This document shows positions 35,816 to 47,160 of a stretch of DNA of 64,000 bases, one piece after another. The position numbers and the translations under genes were made by a program. The notes under the pieces were generated by a model, which was not told the DNA's origin, did no database searches, and saw only the letters and a program-made list of their open reading frames with translations. The stretch's first letter is position 1. Each line of letters starts with the position of its first letter. The stretch covers positions 93,058 to 157,057 of the forward strand of contig MZZL01000041.1 in the NCBI GenBank assembly GCA_002749535.1, given 5' to 3'. Source of the DNA: Apophysomyces variabilis (Eukaryota; Mucoromycota; Mucoromycetes; Mucorales; Mucoraceae).

Positions 35816-37485
35816 TTAGAAAAAAACGCGCCTATCAATCTAATGGCAAGTAAAAACTCTCGATTAGAAACAAATGCCTCAAGAAATCGAAAACTCTTAC
35901 TTTGATCATAATAGGTGGTTCCTGGGTATTGGGGCGGGAAATTTCGGCAAGTTCTCGGCCAGCCTGTATGAAGTTCATGCATTAATGAGTACAAAGAAAA
36001 AGGGAAGAAAGGAAGGCAAGATAACTTACGCTCCAGGTACCGCCTTCAATCAGCTGGGTCAAGGACAATGCTTTTCTGCTTAGTCTTAATGTCTCACGCA
36101 CGCGTTCAGCAACAAGATCGAGATAAGCAACTGTCAGTGCCCGCCATTCGATCACGACAGGATCGGACATGTCGAAAATCGGTGTCACTTCAACCCTTGG
36201 TTGTCCAGGCAAAAGTGAGTTTCTTCGGTAATTCTCCAAGCCACGTTCTAAATCAGCTTTCTTTAAACTGATAAAACCCGTATCAATAAGCAAACCACCT
36301 ATAGAAAAATAAAAAAGAACGCATTATCGTAAGCCAATGCTTGTTGCTTTTTTAGTCTCCTCTGTCTGTTCTTTTACCATTGCGATAATCTGGAAGAGGT
36401 GTTAGAAGGTCAGTTCCTTCAATAGTTGCTCCCAGAAGTTTCTCCATCGGTTCAATAAGAGAATAAACGAGCCATTGAGACATTTTGTGGAAAGATACAA
36501 GATGTTCGGTTGACTGGGGGTTGTTCATATCCTGTATGGCTTTACATGGCCAAACATCGCCAAGGCCCTGGGACCCGCCCTTGCCGTTGTTTTCTGCTGA
36601 CCAGAATTCAGCCATTTCCTGCACTACGGGCCAAAGTGTCTCAAGATGGATCAATGGACCTTTTTTGGTTTTGATTGTGGTAGGATGCTCCAAAAGATAA
36701 TCTAAATTCCAAAGGCGTTAGGCACTATAAGGAAAATGACATATGGAAATCTTACCCATCAGGTTCCCTGGGCGTGCAATAGTTCCACTGCCAAAGAAAT
36801 CTTGACGTTCCCGCAATGTATCTGCGAGATGGAGCAGCAATTCTAATCGGTCTTCCAAACCTACGAGAACATTCTTGCTTGTGAGCTGGAAACCTTCACG
36901 AAGAGTTTCCATGGTAAGACGTCCCAAAGCCTCAGCTATACAAGTTGACAAAATTAGCTAGTTGTTCATAAAGGAAAGAAGAATAAGAATACACTCACAG
37001 TCAACTCGATGCGGCTCATTCGGATCGCTGGAGAAGGTACCAGAAATAAAAAGATCTAATACAGCAACAGCAACGCCTTCTGTTCGTCTGTAAGTTCTTC
37101 CTGTTGCGATTTCTCTATAGGACCATGAATGGCCGGCCTCCACGTCCAATAGTACAGCAATGGCAAACAAATCCAAGACCCGTCTGGTTTGTTCGAGTGT
37201 ATCTTCACCAAGATTTGCCCAAGAATTGATCAGATTTTGTATTCTGGGTTTGCCTCCAACGTCAAAATGGCGCCAACGGCCGTGTGAAGGGATCTTTGAA
37301 GGATCACCGTAATCGCGCTTGATAAGGGAAACGACGATTTGTACAACATCTTCAAGCTTTGATTGATCCACGTTGAAATGCTGCAGACGGTCTTTCACCG
37401 AGGCCTCTTGAACTCTAAAGCATCTTTCTCGCACTGAACGAAGGCTGACAAGATATTCTTCATCAGGAGTCAATGTTGGAACCAT
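35816..37485 (-). CDS. URC4: Urc4-like uracil catabolism protein (DUF1688)
   Basis: Member of the DUF1688 family required in yeast such as Lachancea kluyveri for the URC uracil degradation route; its exact reaction is not settled. Six exons join in phase: 36999-37485, 36756-36935, 36378-36701, 36030-36298, 35901-35963 and 35816-35839, giving 448 residues, a normal length. Family-like segments in order include LRSVRERCFRVQEAS at the N-terminus, SHGRWRHFDVGG, LINSWANLGEDTLEQTRRVL, SGTFSSDPNEPHRVD, ETLREGFQLTSKN, DVWPCKAIQDM, FHKMSQWLVYSLIEPMEKLL, and TGLLTPLPDYRNGG-like text before the C-terminal WRALTVAYLDLVA. The last exon is only 24 bp, coding eight residues after an intron with a GTAAGA donor. 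Its 5' flank has a GA-rich tract (37568-37593). Confidence 0.88.
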
Positions 37486-40170
37486 GATACAATCCTTTTC
37501 TTTTTTGTTTTTGGCTGAAGAAAACGAGTGGAAAAACGACTGCTAACGCAGGTATAGGAAGTAAAAAAAAGAGAGAGAGAGAGAGAAAGGGGGAAAAGTC
37601 TCTTTAAAAATGAATATAAAAGTAAAGTTAAAAGAAAAGAGAAAAAGGCCTTGGTATATGAGGGCCTTTTTATTTCCTATACTCCAACGTTTTCTACAAC
37701 AACCCTTTCCCATATAGGGCAAAGATCAACAAGCCAGTCAGACATTGACCGTGTCTTTCTGTCTTGGTTTATTTTTCTCCTCCTCCTACCTACCATCATG
37801 GTCGATCAGCTTAAAAAAGAAAAAAGGGAGCTCTCTATTGACGCAATTAGGCTCCAGGTAACAGACTAGCTCTTCTCCCCCTCCTTCTTCTAGTACCACT
37901 TCCCTCACCCCCCCAACCCCTCCTTTTTTATTTTAAAGGGCAATTTTCCCAAGCTTTATTGATTACAAGTTACTCAAGAGTGGTCAGGCCATGCTATCCA
38001 TAAAGTAAACCATCATATTACCCCTTCCCTCTCTATATCTCTCTCTATCTCTCTGGTTTCCCACACGCACACACGCATACAACACGTAGACACAAGACGA
38101 GGAGTTTAGTGATGGTGATGGTGATGCAAGGGTAGACTTGGTTTCCTTTTTGACTCATCTTCTCCTTGTATTCTCCTTCTTTTGTAAGCTTTGTTTCTTT
38201 CGCTTGGCAGAACAGATGGTCGGCTGATGCGGGTCGCCTCTTCCGACCTTACCCACAGAGCCACGTGTGTACTCCAGATTTTGTTGCTTCGCAACAAGTA
38301 ACTCAATTGGACATCACCAATAGTACTATCAATTATTAGAAAAGGAGAACATAACATAGTAGGAGAAGATGTCAGTTAAGCAATGCGCATTTAGCCCATT
38401 GCTTTAACGTGCGAAATTTTATTTTACATCACCCGTTGTTTTGATTAAAGATATCTTTTTTAACTTCCGTAGTAGTTAAGCCCTTTTTTTTTTCTTTAAA
38501 AACGGATAAAAGCGATTGCAATACAATGCATTATCTTTGCTATTACTTCGCCACCGAAGTTGTTCAGGCCGGATTGGGCGGCAAGTACGCCTCAAGTGGG
38601 GAAGGAAAGAAAAATAGGAAGGACCATGGATCGTATTTCTAGGCACAGGAAACTATCTTTGTATGACAACGACCGAAAACCGTGCACCTGCTCTAACCAC
38701 TCGCACACTCCCCCCTATTTTCCCTTTCTTTCCCAAAATTTCTCCTTAATTATACACACGTCGTTTATTTGAATCAAGTTTTCTAATGTGTTTTCTAGCA
38801 TTGTGCTCCTTGCGTAATTTGACAGGTTTTCAGGAGATCACGCCTCAACCTATTGAAAATTGGATATGCTCAGGCGTTAAGGAATAATCTCCAAAAACAG
38901 AACACTTGAGAAAGAGGCGTAAGGAAAGCCTCCCTTTTGGTGCCAGTTGGTTACTAGTGGTTACTTTCTCTCCTACGTATCTTCTATGATGCTGACACTG
39001 TTCCTAATTTGAAGAAAAAAACAAACAAATTTAAATATCCGTCAATAAGAAACCCCCATAATCAATTTCATTGTTGCTTAGCACGATACTTTGATACTGT
39101 AGGAAAAAATGAGAAAATGAAAAAGACGGTATGTCATAATCATATTTATGAACCATAAACAAGCTAGTGTCATGCTATTGCCTTGCGTTGGAATTAACTA
39201 GAATAACCTAGGAAGAAAACGCTGACATACAAGTATATTTTGAGAACGTGATTGTTTTCTCCAATATCTAATGTGACATGGCATTTATTTGCTAGAAAGC
39301 AATAATAACCACGCGTGATTATTTCTTACCGTTTGCCTGTCAGTTTTGTCTCTTCTTATTATATGCAAACCTATTCAATGGAATTGCATCCTAAGAAAGC
39401 TTACCATGGTAAGTATGGGTAAATGCGCATGCATTGATGAAATGCAATGCAATTGGACATGGATTGCATCTTATATGCTAGTTAATACCTTAGAAAAACA
39501 GGATAATCTGTCATTACTATCGGCGCCCAAACCATCCAGAGAATTGGATCGTACCACATCATGTCTGCTTTGGAAACGGGCATAGATTTTAATGAGTGCA
39601 TGATTGAGTTATCACGACCTCCTTAAAGCAAATTTAAACTTTCCCAAAACCAGAGTTTACAGCTGGCGTTTGATTTATAGGTCAAACGTCACCCTATTCG
39701 CCATAGCATTTGAATTTCTAGTTACATCATGAGCTTCAATTGACTATTTAGAATGAAGCACTTATAGGTGGCATTGTCTGATTCCTTGCAACGTGCAAAT
39801 GCGCAATAGACAAGCCAAAAATCAGGATATATGCTCTAAATTGAGTGGATCTAGATTTTAGAGTGCTAATATGGTGAATTAAGACAGATACTGAATGCAT
39901 TCTGAAAACTTGCACGGCATGCAATATCAGGCCGTACTGCTCCAAAACATGAGCATGTTACGTACAGTAAATAAAAAACGCTACAGATTGATTGTATATA
40001 GGAAGATGGTTTAAGCATGTTCATGTGAAAGCTATTATACATAGAATAGCATTGCATATGGTGTCTTTCAGGAGCTAAGTTCTTTTGCTATTAACCACAC
40101 GGCTTCTTTGGAAACACAGTTTTAACTCGGTAGTACACTACTCTCCTTCTTTCAATTTCACTCAACCATA
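37486..40170. other. Long gene-poor region with simple repeats
   Basis: Immediately upstream of URC4 there is a GA tract, then CT-rich and CA-rich microsatellite-like sequence at 38020-38095. Beyond that there are only short unconnected frames and AT-rich sequence. No transposase motif recognised. Confidence 0.45.
38106..38357 (-). CDS. Doubtful small ORF ending in six histidines
   Basis: An ATG-initiated frame of 83 codons. The C-terminal third is basic (RNKAYKRRRIQGEDESKRK) and the last six residues are His, from alternating CAT/CAC codons. No splice signals, homologs or domain known to me. It may be chance in a simple-repeat region. Confidence 0.2.
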   Translation of the reverse strand: MLCSPFLIIDSTIGDVQLSYLLRSNKIWSTHVALWVRSEEATRISRPSVLPSERNKAYKRRRIQGEDESKRKPSLPLHHHHHH

Positions 40171-41056
40171 TTAGGCATGCACTGCTTTAACTGAACGCTC
40201 TTTAAGACATTGAGTATCATTGGTAAAGGATGCCGCAAACCCCTCGGCAAAGTCCAGATACAGTGGATCCTGGAAATAGGACTGTTCCACATATGCACAT
40301 GCAGATACAAGGCTTTCAAAATCATTGAATCCTACTTTTCTTTAATAAATGGTTAGCTAAACAGTAAATGCATCTAAGTTGTAACCAACCTGGAGCAGGA
40401 CGACCCGTAGATACGTCATTAAGCCAAGAAAATTTAGCTAGCAACATCGCCTTCCAGCTTATGAGGTCTAAACTTGTTATTCCGCTCCTCAACCTTGGAG
40501 AAACCAATTTGCCGCAATTCCTCCGGTGCTCTACAGCTGTATGTGGAAGCCAGAACAATCCTGGTTGGGCTGCACAAAACTCAACTAGGATTTGCATGGC
40601 ATTCTTGGGCAGGTTAATTAGATAACAGCTAAATTATCTTGCCTTGGCCCCATCGCCCAGTTTGCCTGCGCTGGTTGTGGTAGACATTTTCTTCCTTGGT
40701 CAAACATAGTGCACTCGCTCGGTTGACACACGTTTTTCCCAAAGTAATAACTTCAACCGTTCCAATGCCTTGTTTGTGTCCATTTGTGTGCACCGTGGCC
40801 TGTGCGATGGAGTAAATCTTTCTTTGCATGATCACCTTTTAGCTTATACACCTCGTACGAGTTGCCTTTTATGGCTTGTCAGGAAAGGACTCCCATTTGC
40901 GAAGAAAAACCATTCGGCACGAGAAGCTTTTAACCGCACAAATATCGATATTCCTAGGTGCATGACGACACCATACTTTATACTGCCATATGGATTGTTC
41001 TTGCGCAGATTCGTAGTGACAACCAAAGCAAAGGTAAAACGTTGTATCGTTTCCAT
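40171..41056 (-). CDS. Unidentified spliced gene beside the assembly gap
   Basis: Exon-like minus-strand frames follow one another in a believable order. Near 40178-40330 FNDFESLVSACAYVEQSYF leads to LYLDFAEGFAASFTND and a stop at 40171. Upstream, 40400-40597 reads MQILVEFCAAQPGLFWLPH and FSWLNDVSTGRPAP, joined to the last exon by a GTTGGT...AAAAG intron with a GCTAACC branch. Further upstream 40640-40835 reads VHTNGHKQGIGTVEVITLGK, and 40860-41056 reads FALVVTTNLRKNNPYGSIKY. The joins between the upstream pieces are not secured and one would need a GC donor. I recognise no family. The gene may extend past the N-gap into 41540-41960, where more frames of the same strand occur. A decayed retroelement is the main alternative. 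Confidence 0.3.
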
Positions 41057-41078
41057 TGACTGATTAAGAGCCGGAAAG

Positions 41079-41110
<32 letters not shown>

Positions 41111-41111
41111 A

Positions 41112-41429
41112 NNNNNNNNNNNNNNNNNNNNNNNNNNNNNNNNNNNNNNNNNNNNNNNNNNNNNNNNNNNNNNNNNNNNNNNNNNNNNNNNNNNNNNNNN
41201 NNNNNNNNNNNNNNNNNNNNNNNNNNNNNNNNNNNNNNNNNNNNNNNNNNNNNNNNNNNNNNNNNNNNNNNNNNNNNNNNNNNNNNNNNNNNNNNNNNNN
41301 NNNNNNNNNNNNNNNNNNNNNNNNNNNNNNNNNNNNNNNNNNNNNNNNNNNNNNNNNNNNNNNNNNNNNNNNNNNNNNNNNNNNNNNNNNNNNNNNNNNN
41401 NNNNNNNNNNNNNNNNNNNNNNNNNNNNN
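41112..41429. other. Assembly gap (318 N)
   Basis: A run of N flanked on both sides by the same sequence, ATTAAGAGCCGGAAAG followed by a long A run and GAA (left copy from 41063, right copy from 41430). This suggests the two contig ends overlap and the gap is artificial or marks a homopolymer that stopped assembly. Confidence 0.95.
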
Positions 41430-42117
41430 ATTAAGAGCCGGAAAGAAAAAAAAAAAAAAAAAAAAAAAAAGAAGGTAAATACCAAGCAGGGAGAAACAAA
41501 TTGGTTTCGGAGAATCAGTGTTGCCACGACATCTGTCATATTATGGACGGGCCTTGATCTGGGATTTCGTTCACTGACAAGTTAATGCTCAAACCACTGC
41601 TGTTTGCAAGCAAAGCGAGTAATACAGCCGTGTGTAAATGGTTATTCTTTTTATTTGATTTCAATTCTGTGATATTGATTGTATTGCTTAGAGGGTATGG
41701 AGCAAGTGTCACAGCAGATCTAGCAGTTAGTGGAGTAGTAGATGTCACCAATTCTTAGCCCAATATGCAGGTTTTTATAAGGTACTTTGGCCAGATCAAA
41801 AGTACTTTTGTGCCGGCGAACAGAGTATCTTTGCCCTGAACGGAAAACAAATTTCACTCTATCAAGGCATCGTAACAGAGTGCTCAAGGTCAAAAAAAAA
41901 GCCGCGCTTTTTACTGTACATAATATAACTATTGCTAAGACCTTGGATAAAAATAACAAGGAATTAATATGGTGTTGCTACTTTACGACAATACTGATTC
42001 AAAGAACAATTAGATAGAAAAAAGCGAGAAGAAATGCAAACGGCATGGTGCATGTGTAAAAAAGGATCGCCGCCGATATTAGCGCGCTCTTATTGGGCCA
42101 CACTATCTTTCAGTGTA
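41430..42117. other. Region between gap and tRNA gene
   Basis: Minus-strand frames at 41536-41751 and 41720-41959 look mildly protein-like (LLALLANSSGLSINLSV; YSVRRHKSTFDLAKVPYKNL) but no family or secure splice join is seen. They may belong to the same unknown gene as 40171-41056. Confidence 0.3.
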
Positions 42118-42145
42118 ACTCTCGGTTAAAATATTAGCCGAGAGT
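42118..42145. repeat. Hairpin downstream of the tRNA gene
   Basis: ACTCTCGGTTAA and TTAGCCGAGAGT pair over 12 positions (one G-T pair) with a 4-nt loop. It lies 17 bp past the tRNA 3' end, just beyond the T run. Confidence 0.5.
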
Positions 42146-42151
42146 AATGCC

Positions 42152-42157
42152 AAAAAA
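42152..42157 (-). terminator. RNA polymerase III T-run terminator
   Basis: Six T on the minus strand begin six bases after the tRNA 3' end, the standard pol III stop signal. Confidence 0.75.
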
Positions 42158-42162
42158 GGAAA

Positions 42163-42235
42163 CGAGGCTACCAGGGGTCGAACCTGGAATCTCCTGATTC
42201 GTAGTCAGGCGCCTTATCCATTTGGCCATAGCCCC
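42163..42235 (-). tRNA. tRNA-Arg (anticodon ACG)
   Basis: 73 nt, intronless. On the minus strand the acceptor stem GGGGCTA pairs with TAGCCTC (one G-T). The D-stem is GCC/GGC, the anticodon stem CCTGA/TCAGG encloses the loop CTACGAA with anticodon ACG, and the T-stem CCAGG/CCTGG encloses TTCGACC. The discriminator base is G; CCA is not encoded, as expected in eukaryotes. ACG is normally edited to ICG and reads CGU, CGC and CGA arginine codons. A T run follows. Confidence 0.93.
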
Positions 42236-42760
42236 TTTCGCGCATTTGGCAAGATCACGTGATTTAATTATCACGTTGATGGATGTACTTCTTTGATCAT
42301 AAAGAAGTGTTGTAATAAGTTAAAGAAGTCTTTAGCTATCCTTTTTTGGCATTTTTAACTGGAAAAATATTTAAGCGGGAAATCGCAACTTCTTATAGTT
42401 ATCTAAGTGATTAATTAGAAAAGCTAAATTTTATTAGCGTTGTAAATAGATTAATATAAAACATATTAAACTTTTATTCATTTTTTTATAAACATTTTGT
42501 TTAAAGATCTCTTTAACTTGCTATTAATAAGCTTTGCTTAATGTTTATGTTAGTTATAATATGACTTTTTAAATAATGCAGAATAGTAACTTTGTATAAC
42601 TATATACGAAAGTCTTTAACAGCAAAGAGAATAATAAAGTAACAGAAGCTTTTTCTTTGTAGCATATTTGAAAGCAAAGCACAGTCACTTTTCTGATATG
42701 CTGGCTCAAATTTGCGGTCTCAAAAAAAAAGGCTGCTGTGTAAAGCTTAACTTCATTGAC
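42236..42760. promoter_or_regulatory. AT-rich interval between tRNA-Arg and RPC82
   Basis: Very AT-rich from about 42340 to 42660. It contains the upstream regions of the tRNA (minus) and RPC82 (plus). No defined element recognised. Confidence 0.4.
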
Positions 42761-44833
42761 ATGTCACAAGAGGCTAGATTATGTCGAGAGATTCTTGAAG
42801 AAGAGTTTGGCCCCTTTGTTGCTGTAAGCGATATGTGTAGTCTCTCAAAAAGTCCCTGCTACTAACGGATATGTTGTAGAAAGTCGCCCATCAAATGATC
42901 TTAAAGGGACGATTGTCTCTATACGACATTACGCGTTTTACTGAATTAACACAACGACAAGTGCGCGAGAGCCTAGTTGTACTGATCCAGCATGGCATGG
43001 CGTTCTTTACCGAACCGGTAGCAGGACAACGCGAGCCAACATACTATAAGATTGAGCCCGATCGTATTACCATGAGATTGAGAATGGCTCCTATCACACT
43101 TTTGACGGAAGAACGCTTCGGGAAAGAGGTCATACAGAGATAATGAGCTTTGCCAGTACAAAGTTATTAACATTTTTAATTAGGCTGCTGCCATTTGTCG
43201 ACTTTTGTTCATTAATGGTCGCATGAGACTTCCCGATGTTTGCGCTTGGGTGTCTTCCAATGAAGAAAAGGCAAAAAACAGTAGGTTAACTGCCCTCCGT
43301 AGAACTATTTTGCTTATATCTCTTGGGATTGGTCAATTAGAACTAGCTAATTATCGCAAGGCGTTTACAAAATTGGCTGCGGAGCACCTCATCATGGCTG
43401 TCATGCCAGAACATAGTCGCTCGGCCATTGATCGATTTTTGGCAGCAGAAGAGAAAGAGACTGAGAAATACACAATCACCACAGCAAAAGAACTTCAGGC
43501 GATCAAACGAGCGGCTCAGGCACAGGTTGATGCGGAATATAGTATGAACGAAAATATCGGTATGGTAAGTCATCATAATATGCGTTGTAAATTCCTTCCA
43601 TGCTTACATCATTGTACTTGTAGAAACGTAAAGCAATTGATGCGATGGGACCGGAAGGAAAGGTTGGTAAAGAAACTTTAACGTTTGTGATAAATGAGAG
43701 GATTAACACGGTATTTAGCGCCGTAGCTATGAAACTGGCGCAGAACAAGATGAGGAAATTGAGATTGATGAATCGGTGTTTTTTGCCATCAACTACGAAA
43801 GGTACAATATGCTTTTCCGGAACGACGTACGTGTATCAAAGGAGTAACGAATGGTAGACTGATGCATCTATAGGCCATTGTAGACTTTGCTACTTTGCGA
43901 ATTAATCGAACTGCAGGACAAATCGTCAAAGCATTTTTTGATTATGGCAAAGACAAAATGAAAAGCTTAAAAGAAGAAGATTCACGTAAGCATCAAATGG
44001 CAGAAATGGACACAACAGTGGACCTTACATTCTTTTATATTTCCTTGCAGCTTCGGCAACACCATTGCACATCGCCAATATCGTACCACCAGAAGTTGCC
44101 GGTCAGGGTGATCTTGTCTTGCAACCAGATCCTACAGAACCTAACCGAAAACCAACCTTACAAGAAACAATCCGTGGTTACATTATGTTGTTGAAGACGG
44201 ATCAAGCTGGTTTTGTGAAATCAAAGGATGAACGGGGTGCCAGCCAATTTGCAGTTAATTTTGCGAAACTACGCCAGAGTATGAAGCGAAGGTTATTAGA
44301 AGGGCTTGTCCGCGAAAAGTATGGCGTGGCAACATGTCGCATTTTAAGAATTCTGATCGAAAAAGGCAAATTGGATGAATCCCAAGTTCAGAAATTGGCC
44401 ATGTTACCACCCAAAGACACTCGAGAAAAATTAGGATTACTGAACACAAAAGGATTCGTTGAAATTCAGGTAAGCATGTTTATAGAGCTTTGCTCTTGTC
44501 TAAATAAAATAATTATAGGAAGTGCCTAGATCGGCTGATCGAGCGCCTGGTCGATCATTCCATTTGTGGTATGTGCCATTAGAGAAGATTTACCAAGAGT
44601 TACTCGTAGACGCATATCGCACCATTGGCAACTTGCAGCAGCGCAAGCGAGAGGAACTAAAGATCCGCAGCCGGCTGTTGGATAAGTTAAACCGAGAGGA
44701 TGTGAAGGAAAATATGGACCTACTGGGAGAAGGTGACAAGGCAGAAGTTGCTCAAATGGAGAAGGTGTTGGAACGGATCGAAGTATCGAAGAAGCGAATA
44801 GACGATATGGTTATGGTTCTTCGAGATCTCTAG
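42761..44833 (+). CDS. RPC82: DNA-directed RNA polymerase III subunit RPC3/Rpc82
   Basis: Subunit of the pol III-specific initiation subcomplex (Rpc82-Rpc34-Rpc31) made of winged-helix domains. Eight exons in phase: 42761-42823, 42880-43128, 43184-43564, 43624-43666, 43744-43826, 43874-43985, 44051-44469 and 44519-44833, giving 554 residues (human 534). Family segments in order: ARLCREILEEEFGPFVAKVA, RLSLYDITRFTELTQRQV, SLVVLIQHGMAFF, FINGRMRLPDV, LAAEHLIMAVMPEH, SVFFAINYERYNMLFRND, VDFATLRINRTAGQIVK, EKYGVATCRILRILIEKGKL, LAMLPPKDTREKL, and a C-terminal coiled coil with MEKVLERIEVSKKRIDDMV. One donor (43129, GTCATA) is weak, and residues coded by about 43235-43330 might hide another intron because the frame there diverges from family text. 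It sits 525 bp from a divergent tRNA gene. Confidence 0.93.
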
Positions 44834-45011
44834 AGTCTTTAAATCTAATAACACCCCACATTCCGTGGGTACCTCGTGTAACTTATCGCACCTGTGTTTT
44901 TCATATGCTGCAGTTTTTTCCTGTTGGACAAAGTAAAATCGTTTACTTGGCCCCGCCGCTTAAAAAAAGCTGGCTTGTTAGCTCTTTTCCTCTCCTTAAA
45001 AACACTTCATC

Positions 45012-46742
45012 ATGAACTGGGTTGTGTTCATTGCTTGCTTGGCATGGATTACTTGCTCGGTTTCTGCCCAGGGTTGTGCGTTCGACACAACCATGACCGT
45101 CAACGGTACAAACCAAAAGGGGAAAAAAAAGAAAGAAGGAGCTCCTGTAGCTAATCTGTATTGCATTCAGATACATCCAACCGATTCTCTGTTGAATATC
45201 GGGATTATTACAAAGTCTTGACGAATCACATAACGAATGAAAAGTATGCGTTGGTCTATTGTAACAAGACCTTGGCGGATACGGCTGGATATCACGCAGT
45301 GGTAAACGTTCCCGTCCAACGTGTGTCTGTTGCCAATGCGCTAGATATTTTACCATTCATGGAGGTAATTATTTGTGTAGTTCTTTTCCTCATTCAATTG
45401 ATAAAACGTATATATCGCCAAAATAGTTACTCGGTCTGCAAGACAAGGTTGTCTTTATCCAAGATCCTAAGCAGGTCACCTCTCCCTGCTATAACGTTAC
45501 GGACACGGCTGCTTCCCATATAGACGTCGTCTTTACCAACAAGTCTAACACGGATTCTGGCACATCCCCTGCCTACGTGTCTTTCTCTGCCAGTGACGAT
45601 TCATTGAGTCCACTTGAGGTTTGAAAAAAGATTGGGATACATCATGGCAAAACTTGAGGCTTATACGCGATCGTTTCTTTTGATACAGAAAGCAAGTTGG
45701 CTAGTGTACGTCGCATTCTTTTTCAACCAGGAAGGCAGGGCCTTCGTCTATTTTAACGATATCATGAACAATTATCTTTGCCATAAAAACAACCTGGCAA
45801 ATGCACCTAGTCAAACTTATGTTGCCTGGACTAAGTACGACGCTCCTACTAAAACCTGGAAATTGCTTCGTGATCCATACTATCAACAACTCATGGCTGA
45901 CGCGGGTAAGGAATACACTCATAAAGAGCAGAAACGCTGGATACTAACTTATTTTATTTCTTGTAAATAATGGGATCAAAAGGTGTTGCTAAGTTGCTTC
46001 AACCTAATTCAGCCCAATCGGCAGATTTCACGAACTTGTTTGAGTTCCATGTTCAAATGCAACATGCCGAGAGTGTTATTGACCTGACGCCCATGGAATA
46101 TCTGGGTGATAAGGAGCCTTATCTACAATGGCTGACGCTCGGTGGTTTCAACAATGACACAGATAATTACATGGAGCCATTCAAAGAAAAGAAGAGGGTT
46201 TTCCGAATGGACGGTTTGACTAATGCCAATGGTTATTCAGGTAAAACTTCCATGTGGAACCTATTGACAGATAAACAAAGCAAAAACTAACATACAAATA
46301 AACAGATTGGCCCGAGAGATCTCCCGTCCGACCTGATCTTGCCTTATTAGATATGATCCACCTCTTTTATCCTGATTATAACAAAGAGTACCAGTTTACT
46401 TGGGTACGCAATTTTGCCACGTTATCAGACCCGCGTCAAATCAATCCTTCCACATATGTTGCTTGTGCCAATCCTCTGGCAGCACTGAACCAGGCCAACT
46501 GTGTTATCAATGATCAGTTCAAACCGCCCAACTCGCCTACGCAACTTTCAGAAGGCGACAAAGCGGGTGTTTCTGTTGGAACGATTGTCTTCTTCTTCCT
46601 TGTCCTCGGTGCAGGTATCTTCCTGTTTCGCCGCTACCGTCGACGTACAAGACACCGATTTTACCAAATGGATAACAACGCGGAGTCATGGACAGAAATG
46701 GATGTTTCCAAGGCATCTCAGCGAGCATCACACGCAATATGA
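45012..46742 (+). CDS. Secreted, membrane-anchored protein resembling periplasmic binding proteins
   Basis: Probably a cell-surface ligand-binding protein; the ligand is unknown. Six exons in phase: 45012-45105, 45171-45364, 45427-45618, 45689-45905, 45983-46240 and 46306-46742, giving 463 residues. Residues 1-20 are a signal peptide (MNWVVFIACLAWITCSVSAQ). The ectodomain shows RFSVEYRDYYKVLTNHITNE, VQRVSVANALDILPFMELLG, WLVYVAFFFNQEGRAFVYFN and SPVRPDLALLDMIHLFYPDY. This order resembles the two-lobed TroA/BtuF-type binding fold (loop 'SVANALDIL PFLE', 'RPDLALLD'). A single transmembrane helix near residues 415-437 (VSVGTIVFFFLVLGAGIFLF) is followed by an Arg-rich cytosolic tail. Several N-X-S/T sites are present. 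Weak donors: GTACAA at 45106 and GTTTGA at 45619. It lies 178 bp after RPC82 on the same strand. Confidence 0.75.
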
Positions 46743-47160
46743 CTTTGACAGTCGTACAGATTACCTAATCCATCTTACACTTCATCTAAACTATGTATTA
46801 TCATTATTTCTTTTTTCTTTTTCGTAAACAACATGTCCTTTTCCCTCAAATGGACGAAGAGAAACAAAGTTTGTATTTAATACAATGGGAGACATTTTCA
46901 TACATCAATTCTTTTTTCATTTATCTAAAAAACCAAAAATATGGACAAACCGCGAAAAGGATAGAAGCAATCAAAAAAAAAAAAAACAAATACGAATCAT
47001 TTGACAAGGGAAATCAAACGAACTGGTACATGTCGGACAACTTGTACGCACGTGTGTGGGTGTATGTGTTTGTTTGTGTGTTTGTGCAGAGGAAAAAAAA
47101 AACAAAAGAAAAATCCGGTATGTTAAATTGGATATCAGGGCAATCAAAATGTTTTTGGCT
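46743..47160. other. Shared 3' flank of convergent genes
   Basis: AT-rich sequence with T and A runs and a GT-rich stretch (47048-47090). No gene. Confidence 0.5.
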
